64,000 bases of DNA, from positions 14,146,501 to 14,210,500 of the forward strand of contig NC_134281.1 in the NCBI RefSeq assembly GCF_949628215.1, written 5' to 3'. This stretch comes from Phalacrocorax aristotelis. Taxonomy: Eukaryota > Chordata > Aves > Suliformes > Phalacrocoracidae. A program made the translations under genes and the position numbers. The notes under the pieces were generated by a model. The model saw nothing but the letters and a program-made list of their open reading frames with translations, ran no database searches and was not told the DNA's origin. Positions 56,633 through 64,000 of the stretch are shown here, one piece after another. Each line of letters starts with the position of its first letter. Position 1 is the first letter of the stretch.

Positions 56633-59600
56633 CGAACAGCAAGCTCCTCTGTGGGGAGTAGGTCTCTCCCTGCCCTGAGAAGCACCACGAAGGGCTGCAC
56701 CCAAGGGGCACAGCTGCTCCCTGCACAGAGTGGTGGAGCTGTGCACACCCAAAATCTCTCCTCTCCTGGCTGCACAGCCACAGGTGGGAGGTGTGGAGGT
56801 GTCCCCTCACTGGGAGGTGTGCAGAAGCCCCCGTGAACCTGCTCTCTAGGGTTGTGTCCTGTCCTCCACTCTGGCTTGCCCAGGAGATGCTTCTAGCTCT
56901 CAGCTTTCCTCGCTCCATGGGAAGCCCGGCCCCAGGGATACCAACCTCCAGGCAATGCACAGCACAGGCCAGCCCGCTGTGGCTCTCAGTCCCACACAGG
57001 ACAGGGCAGCCCTTTGTGACAGGTGAGAGAGGAGGCAATGAAAAGCCAGTGGGAGATGTGCCAGGGCTGGAGGGAGCCCAGCACCGGGGGTGAAGGCAGC
57101 TGGGGAAGACTCACACACAAAGGGCCATCCTGTCTTCACACCTGCAGGGCGGCTGGGGCGCTGACAGGGGGGATAATGCCACTGAAAGAGGCACATTGAT
57201 GTCAGATAGTGGCAAGGTGCTTCAAATAAAGGCAAGTGGTGCAGTGACAGGAGACATGCCTGGGCTTGACCGCACAGAGGAAGGTGGCCGCCATGGGCAT
57301 AGGCTGGGGATGGTGCTGGAGACCCTGCGGAGGGTACAGGGGGAGGCTGGTTGCCTCTCCTCTGTCATGCAATGCTCAAGCCTAGGCAGTAATTGGGTGC
57401 TTGCTGGGATGTGTCTTGGCCAGTCTGTTTTCTACCACTGTGGGAGAAATTGGTGGTCTGTATGAGCAGAGACTGAAGCTAGGGCTTGGGCAAAGGCTTG
57501 GAGAAGCTCTCAGAAAATGCTCCCCCCATCTCCATGTTTTTCTAAAATGAACAGCAGACCCCAGCCCTTCCATCAGGTCTTTCCAAGAATATGCCAAAGT
57601 CCAAAATCAGAAACCACCGTGGGTTTCCAGCTGCTTTTCCTAATAGTCAGGTGTGGCCGCGTTTGAACCCAGCATCATGCTGTTCCCTTGGCTTTCTGTG
57701 TCTTGTCCCGGGCTGCAGGCGGCCCCTGGGTGGGGCTGGGGTGCTGCAGGAGCCAGCATGGTTGAATTCAGGTGGGCATTCAGCAATGTTTTGTCCCCAC
57801 CACATTGGTGGGTTTCAGCACGGGGCTATGGTGGGCACCCGCCACCAGAAGGTGATGAACCCATGCTACCCAGACTTTTCCTTACAGCATGCACCAAACT
57901 GCACTACTTCTAACCTCAGAGCACCAACATTGCCTCTGTTGGGAGAGACGTAGCCAAGGGCTGTGAAGCTTCTCCTCCTCACCAAGAGGACCAGGAGCCC
58001 TCATGAGCTGGGGGGCCCTGTGCTGTGGGATCACCTCCTTTCATTGGGATGCTGGGATAACATCTCCCTTGGGTTCTGCTCCCTCCTGCCCATTGTGACC
58101 AGTGCAGGGACATCTATGCCTGCTTCTCATACATCCCCCTGCGGGGGTCAACAGGGCTTCGGGATGCTGGAGGAGGAAGGGGGACGTGTATTAGAAAGCA
58201 GGTTGTATATTTAAGCAGCTTTAACATGCCTTTGCCCAGCCTAACGTCCCAGCTGCTTTGGGCATGGCCGGGACTGAGCCTCGGGTGCTCCCTGCAGCCG
58301 CCTGCCCCGGCCACGGGCAAACGTGGGCGGATGGTGCCCTCCTGCGGCCCGGGGCCGGGCCCGCCTTCATCCCGCAGCACGGCCGAGGCCGCGGACCTCC
58401 CCGGCTTGTTGAATCAGGGTCAGGGCCGGGGAGTTTGGATGTCTCTTCTGTTCTTTTAAATTGTTTTTCGGGATGTTTTCCCTTTTCTGGCCTCTGCTTT
58501 TCCACGGCTTCCCATCTGCTGAACTCCCACCTCTGTATGGCAGCCAGGGGATGGCTGAGACACTGCACAGGCATCGAGCTTCTCCTGCGCTGCTCGGCCA
58601 GCCGCTTCCCCAGAGCGGAGGTGGGGGGGTCCCTGCAGCCTCATCCTCATCCTCTGGATCCCTCGTGGGGCCCCGAGTCCTGCAAGCTCCCCCTCAGGTG
58701 TGGCAGCAGACGCTTGTGTTTAGGTTCAAGGGATCTGGGAGCCATCCAGCTCTGGGTGGCAGCAAAGGGTGCATAAAGGGATGGGGCGACCCTGAGGGGT
58801 GTCTGCCAGGTCAGGCACCCTGTGGTGGGCTCTGTTCAGTGCTTGGGTGTCCCTGTTGCAGCCACCAGCATGCCTGGCTTGGGCTCTGATCACGTCCCAG
58901 CACGTCTCTTTCTTGTCCCAGCTGGGAAGGGCTGGGTCCCTGGCCAGCTTGCCTGTTTCCATTACACCCCACTGCTAACCAGCAGCCTGTCCCTCACAGG
59001 GTGGGGGGGCGAGGGCAGCAGCTCTCCCCCAGGGATGCCTCCGTGACTGGCAGGATGCCGCAATCCTGCTCCCTTCCCGCAGGGACCAGCCACATCCCCC
59101 TGCTGTCCTGCAGGAGGGAAATGGAGGAGTATCTGGGTTGGGCATCCCCGGAGCCCCTTGCAAGCCTCACCAAGCCATGGGCCCTTGGTCTGGGGGAGGT
59201 AACGAGCAGAGCCCACTCAGGGTTGCAGGAGCCTTTTGCTCTGGCTGGGTTTTGCTGCAGCAGGGGAAGGGGGAGATGATGACCTCCCGGCACCCCCTCC
59301 AACAGGCTGTGCCATCCTACCGCACATTCATACTGGGCCAGTGGTGAAGGATGCCTCCTGGAGCTGTCAGGGGTTGACAACAGAGGACAGAGGCTCCCAG
59401 CCCTGCCCCACAGATGGGTGCAGGCAGGGCTCCCTTCAAAGCAAAGTGTGGGTGCTCCCCGGCCTGCTGGGATTAGAAAGTTAAGGGCTGGCATTGTTTT
59501 CCCAGGTCCAGAGGGGGTGGATACCAGGCAGGATTAGTCTGGCAAAGCTTCCAAATGTGCTCAGAGGGGCACAATAGGACCTTGAAGAGAAGAAGCTGCA

Positions 59601-60960
59601 CTGATGACAGAAGCAAGGAGTGTCTCTCAGCAGCCTCTGCCTCCTGATGCAGGCAGGATGCACTTGGGGCAGGTGCTGCTGCTCTGCAGCTCTGTCTCTG
59701 CCAGGACACTCTTCTCTGTGTTCTGGCCTCCCCCTGGGATCACCCCAGCACCCCTGGTCCTGCAGGAGGGTTCATGGGGTGCAGGGCTCTCTGTGGCAGG
59801 GGAAGAGAGGAGAGGTGATGATGGTGGGTGATCTCAGTGCCTCTGCTGCTAACAGCCCAGATAACCCCTGTGAGTCCATTGGGTATGTGCTGCCCGTCCC
59901 TGGCTGTGGAAAGGGGTTGAGCCTTTCCCCCCAGGACATGTCTATTAATGGAGCATGTAGTTACTTGTATCACTGGTCAGATATTTGCTTCTGAAGTTAT
60001 TGGTTTTATAAATGATATTTAGCTCAAGAAGAACTAAATGCACTGTTGAATTTGGGGAGTCTGTCAGTACCTTGGGGCAGAGGGAGCTCACTGTGGCAGG
60101 GAGCACCCCCTCTGGCAGGCAGCTCTTTCCCAGGCCATCTCTCTGCCACCCAAGGCCATTGCTGCCATTGGGGATCTCTGGAGACCCAGGAGACCCCTGG
60201 GATGATGGGATGGCACATGTGTGCAGGCACCAGCAGAGCCTGGGAAAAGGGGAGCGGGGACATGCAGGTAAACAGGTACTGTATGTACAGGGGTTATTTC
60301 TTCTTTTTTTTTTTATTCATTTGCAATTGGGAGCAATTAGGAACTAAAACCTGGAGAGTGACAAAGCCCTTGCATTGTTGGGTTGCTGCTCCCGAGGATT
60401 TCCCCACCCAGAGACCCACAGCAGCACTGTAGGGGTGGCTGTGTGGTCTGGTGCAGCTGTGGAAAGCATGATCATAAGGGGACTGGCAACCAGTGCAGGC
60501 AGCCAGCTGCTGGGTGGCACCTCTGGCCCAAAAACATGATATTCATGGGCACAGGTGGGGGGCCCAGGCCTCCTCGAGGGGCTGGATGGGCTGGATGGAT
60601 GGGCCCCAGCAGCAAGGAGCAGACAGGGCATTGCCTGTGGGGTGCTGCTTCCCTGAGGTTCAAGGCGATGTCCTGAGCAGGCCTGTGCCTGTACATGGGA
60701 TTTCCCAGAGTGTGCAGGACCTTTTCGTGCCAGTTCAGTCATGCGCCTGCTTACCAGATTTTTGCTGAAACCTCAGTCACCGGGAGCCAAATTTAATTGA
60801 GGAGAAAGGTGTGCCTGAGCAGAGCTGTGGAGTTTGGCAAACCAGTGCCAGGGGCATTTACTGCAGTGTAAGGAGCTGCTCCATCAGTGAGCTGCAGTGA
60901 TTGCCCAGGCTCCTTCCTGAAACCACAGCTTTGCCCAGCAGCACGCAGCACCAGCTTTTG
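56633..60960. other. Non-coding upstream stretch, no gene seen
   Basis: Contains a GC-rich patch at 58260-58420 without promoter signals and a T-run at 60304-60315. No coding exon is recognised. Confidence 0.55.
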
Positions 60961-60968
60961 TTTGTCTG

Positions 60969-60991
60969 TGATAACTTATTAGCCCTGATAA
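60969..60991 (+). promoter_or_regulatory. Paired TGATAA motifs
   Basis: Two identical TGATAAC words starting at 60969 and 60986 in the same orientation, 17 bp apart, in AT-rich unique sequence about 34 kb upstream of the candidate distal exon. Possible long-range GATA-bound element; motif-based only. Confidence 0.3.
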
Positions 60992-62799
60992 CTCGTTAAG
61001 TGGTGGGGAACTTGAGTGTATGCTATCACCTGCCTGGCCTAGCTCTTCCAGCAAGGGTCACACATGGGCTTGGCACCATCCTGCTCTGCAGCAGCCTGGC
61101 TCACACAGCTGTGCCCAATGGAGGCAGGTCTGTGATGTGTCGTGGATGCACCTGAACTGCTGGGAGAAGGCAGACATCCACCATGGAGCCTTTGCCTTAC
61201 CCATGGCCTGTCACAAGCTATCTGAAGCACTGCAAATCAGGCTGAGAACTGAAGAGGCTCAACACACTTCAGACTTCTTACCCACCTGGCCCCAGGATGG
61301 CTGGCCTGGAGCAGACACACCAGAGCCAGGCTGCACTCTCTTTGGGGAGGCTGAGGGGATCTTGCTGTTGGCGTGGTCTCACGGAGCAGCTGGAGCATCC
61401 GTTAGGCTGCATAGGGCTGGCATGCCGTGTTTGTGAAACCCGCTGTGCTTGCGGTTGACCAGAGCGCTGAAATAAGCCCGGCCGGAATTGGTGCACTGTT
61501 CTGTATCCTGATGTGGTGAGCAGCTCCGACCGGCAAGGGTGGGGGCAGCCCCACTGGGGAGACTGGTGGCAGCAGGACTGTAGGGGCTTGGCAGCACCGG
61601 CACGAGGACCACATGCAGGGCCCCGCCAGCGCCTGGAAAGCTCAGCCTGGCACTAACGGAACTGTGATAAAAATGAACGTGACCAGGACAGCGGCAGGGG
61701 GGAGATTAATGTCAGATTGTCAGAGGGGAGGAAACTAAGCCAGAGAGCACTCAAACAGATACTACAGCGCACTGGGGGGGCGAAGGGGGTAGATGTTGCT
61801 TTTCCCAGCATTGCTGTGTCTGCAGATCTGCATCCCCCCCTACAGCCTTTGAGGAGAGAGGAAGAGATGAAGGGTTTGCCTGAAGGACATGCATCACCTT
61901 TGCCAATCCCTGTCCTGCAAATACTCTCACCTCCGCAGGTGGGGGACCTGCCCCTCCATACCGGCCTGAACTCTAACATTAGCAGCTCTTGCTGCCTGAC
62001 ACGTTGCTGCACATCTCCTGTGAATCCCTACCCAGGCCAGGTTTGCTGGTGTTTCCCACCAGCAAAGCTTTGGCTGTGATGGGAGAACGCTTGGCTGCAA
62101 GAAGGTGCTTCACCACGCTGCCTGCGGGAGCAAAGCTCCCTTCATCATTGCTATCAGCTGCTCCGGCCTTGCCTGCATTGCCAGAGAAGCATGGCTGTTC
62201 ATTGTCTCCCACACTGCCTGGTCCCCTGCTACTACTACAGCTTCTCCAGGACCCTGCAGCTTCCAGCTGTGCTGGTACAAGAGCCTCTTGGAGGCCTTCC
62301 TTGCTCCATCACCTTTGGTGACCCCAGTGGTGGCTTTCTCTCCAGCCCTCCTTTCTCAGCTGCTCTGTCAGGCAACGTTCATGTCTGACTGGTCACACAC
62401 TCTTTATCACCTGTATGAGGCAATCCATGTCCCTGCCCAGCCTCCTGGCATCACCTTCCCTCCCTGTTCCCTGGCTCTTTCTACATCTCTCCCAAGGCGT
62501 GCCCATGGCATCATCCCAAACAAAAGTCTCACCAGGTTAGGTCAGAGAAAAGACAGCCTCAGAGCAGGGCTTAACGAAATGCTCACAGGAGCTGGGCTCC
62601 AGTGTGGCTGTGCCTGCCCTGTTCACACCTTCGCCCCACGTTCCTCCCACACCCCTCCTACTTCTGCCCCACATCCCTCCTGCACCCCTCTCCGCATGCA
62701 GAGCGTGGGGTTTGGCTCTGTGCTGACCCGGCTGAGCCAGCAAAACACCCCAAAACCCCGAATCAGGGTGGGCAGAGGCAGGGGAACAAGGGTCCACCG
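60992..62799. other. Non-coding stretch, no gene seen
   Basis: Long open frames run into the GC island but show no domain, repeat or family signature. Confidence 0.55.
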
Positions 62800-63050
62800 C
62801 CTGGAAGTGCCTCCGTTTTATCCCGTGTCCCTGCGGTCAGCCGCCGCCCCGGCCCCGCGGCGGGGCGAAGCGCGGGCCTGCAGGGACACCTGGTGGCGGC
62901 CAGCCTCGCTGCGGCCCCGGCTCCCCGCCGCGGGGACCCTCCGCGGGCAGGATTGCGCCCCGGGGAGCCGGAGGCAGCCACAGGGCCGGCGGCGGGCGCC
63001 CGCCTCCGGCCTCCCGGGAACCGTGGCGGGGAATCACCCCGCTGAAATCC
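62800..63050. promoter_or_regulatory. Isolated GC-rich island with a CTCF-like site
   Basis: About 250 bp of CpG-dense sequence in otherwise ordinary flank. Within it GGACACCTGGTGGC (62884-62897) matches the CTCF core CCMYCTRSTGGY well, with two mismatches at the 5' side. It could be an insulator or an unannotated promoter. No gene start is recognised beside it. Confidence 0.4.
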
Positions 63051-64000
63051 TGGGGTATGGCTGTGAGGGGTACGGAGGCTTTTTTTATGTACAGTATCCT
63101 CCAAGCAGCTGCAGCTCCTTCTTTTCTGCAGTAAGAAGGAGAAGGGGAACTAAAGACTTTTTTCCTCCCCTGGGCTGGGTGAAGAGTCAGGCAAAGGCGT
63201 TTTCCATCTCAGCCCCTTCCTAGTTTGGTTTCCTTTTCCCTTCCTTGCAGGTCTGCCAGGAGAGTGGATGGATGAGCCGGCTACAAGCACATGTTTGTGT
63301 GCCGACCAAGCTATTGTCAAGGCGATGCTTGCTCCTGTTTGTGAAGTTGGAGGTGGCCAGTGGCGGTGTGGGAGCAGACAGTCCCAGGCACAAACAGCAA
63401 TGACGGGTGACAAAGTCATCTTCTGTGAGCAGAGAACAGTAAATCTTGCGGGAGCTAGGAGCTGAGAGACAAGTGTGTCCAGTGCCCATCCATCTCAGCT
63501 CCGCTTGCTCCCTCACCATATTTGTTGGACAGCGAGGGATGCTGAATACAGTGATGAAAATCAAAGTCCACATGCAAGTCATTAGCAAAGAGTAAGGAGG
63601 ACAAATTTCAGTGCTGCCCTCCAGCAGATTTGTTGCCTGTTCATAAAGCTGCCGTGCAGAGGCACCCTGTGGCACATGTGCCTTATGTCCTAAAGGTAGC
63701 AAAAGCTCCTGCCTGCCCTACTTCTCCAGCACGGGGATGCCCACATCAAATTTTGTGCGCAGAGCTGGCCTGGGACACTGCATGGCCTATGCCAGCGAAG
63801 GCAGGGGGCACTGCGGGCGCAGGAACCAGCAGGGACAGGGTGAGTAGAGAGGGCAGGCAGGGTGCTTGCTGCCATGGGATGTAAGTCCTCCTCCTGTGTT
63901 CCAGTCTCCTGCAGGATGAGCTGGCTGCTGCTTGTGCTCTGCACTTGCCACCTGTGGAGGTGATGCTGTTCCCTTCACCAGGGTGCTCTTGGTCTGTCAG
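63051..64000. other. Non-coding stretch to the window end, no gene seen
   Basis: Unique sequence. In mammals the next gene upstream of GATA2 is RPN1, but no RPN1 exon is recognisable here. Confidence 0.5.

Noticed and set aside
58260-58420. GC-rich patch as a promoter or CTCF site
   Set aside because: Short, without TATA, CCAAT or donor signals, and the CTCF core match is poor.
62105-63223. 372-codon plus-strand frame
   Set aside because: Random-looking composition, no family resemblance, and its second half depends on the GC island at 62.8-63.05 kb.
63051-64000. Possible RPN1 exon at the window end
   Set aside because: Expected neighbour by mammalian synteny, but no translated segment resembles ribophorin I.

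Overview
The window is eukaryotic and most likely avian. It holds one recognisable protein-coding gene, GATA2, on the minus strand. The bird assignment rests on the assembled 466-residue protein (the length I recall for chicken GATA-2; mammalian GATA2 is 480), compact introns, a very low load of interspersed repeats, and the single clear interspersed repeat being a 3'-truncated CR1 LINE fragment (56488-56632). The exact species cannot be read from the sequence.

Layout, low to high coordinate. 1-8850: non-coding 3' flank with a GT microsatellite and one candidate conserved element. 8855-11203: long AU-rich GATA2 3' UTR with at least three poly(A) signals. 11204-19855: five coding exons (11204-11503, 12378-12503, 15458-15603, 18289-18888, 19627-19855). 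All junctions are GT-AG and phase-consistent, giving 1401 nt including the stop. 19856-20119: leader part of the ATG exon. 20617 to about 20815: candidate proximal untranslated first exon with a TATA-like box and a CCAAT box upstream. About 17950-28350: very GC-rich CpG-island domain covering both promoter regions. 26997 to about 27235: candidate distal first exon, in the position of the haematopoietic 'IS' exon of mammals. 28350-64000: about 36 kb with no convincing coding exon. It contains AT-rich candidate regulatory blocks, GATA-motif clusters, simple repeats, a small GC island with a CTCF-like site near 62.9 kb, and the CR1 fragment.

The window therefore reads as a developmental transcription-factor gene inside its own regulatory territory. 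GATA2 is a two-zinc-finger factor that autoregulates in mammals through GATA sites upstream of the distal promoter and inside the intron between the two finger exons. Candidate counterparts are visible: an E-box-like/8-bp/GATA/ETS arrangement in that intron (14731-14790), and GATA clusters about 2 kb (29416-29640) and 4 kb (31160-31640) upstream of the distal exon. These enhancer assignments are inferences from motif content and position. No alignment or expression data were available. No novel protein system was found; the most interesting content is regulatory.
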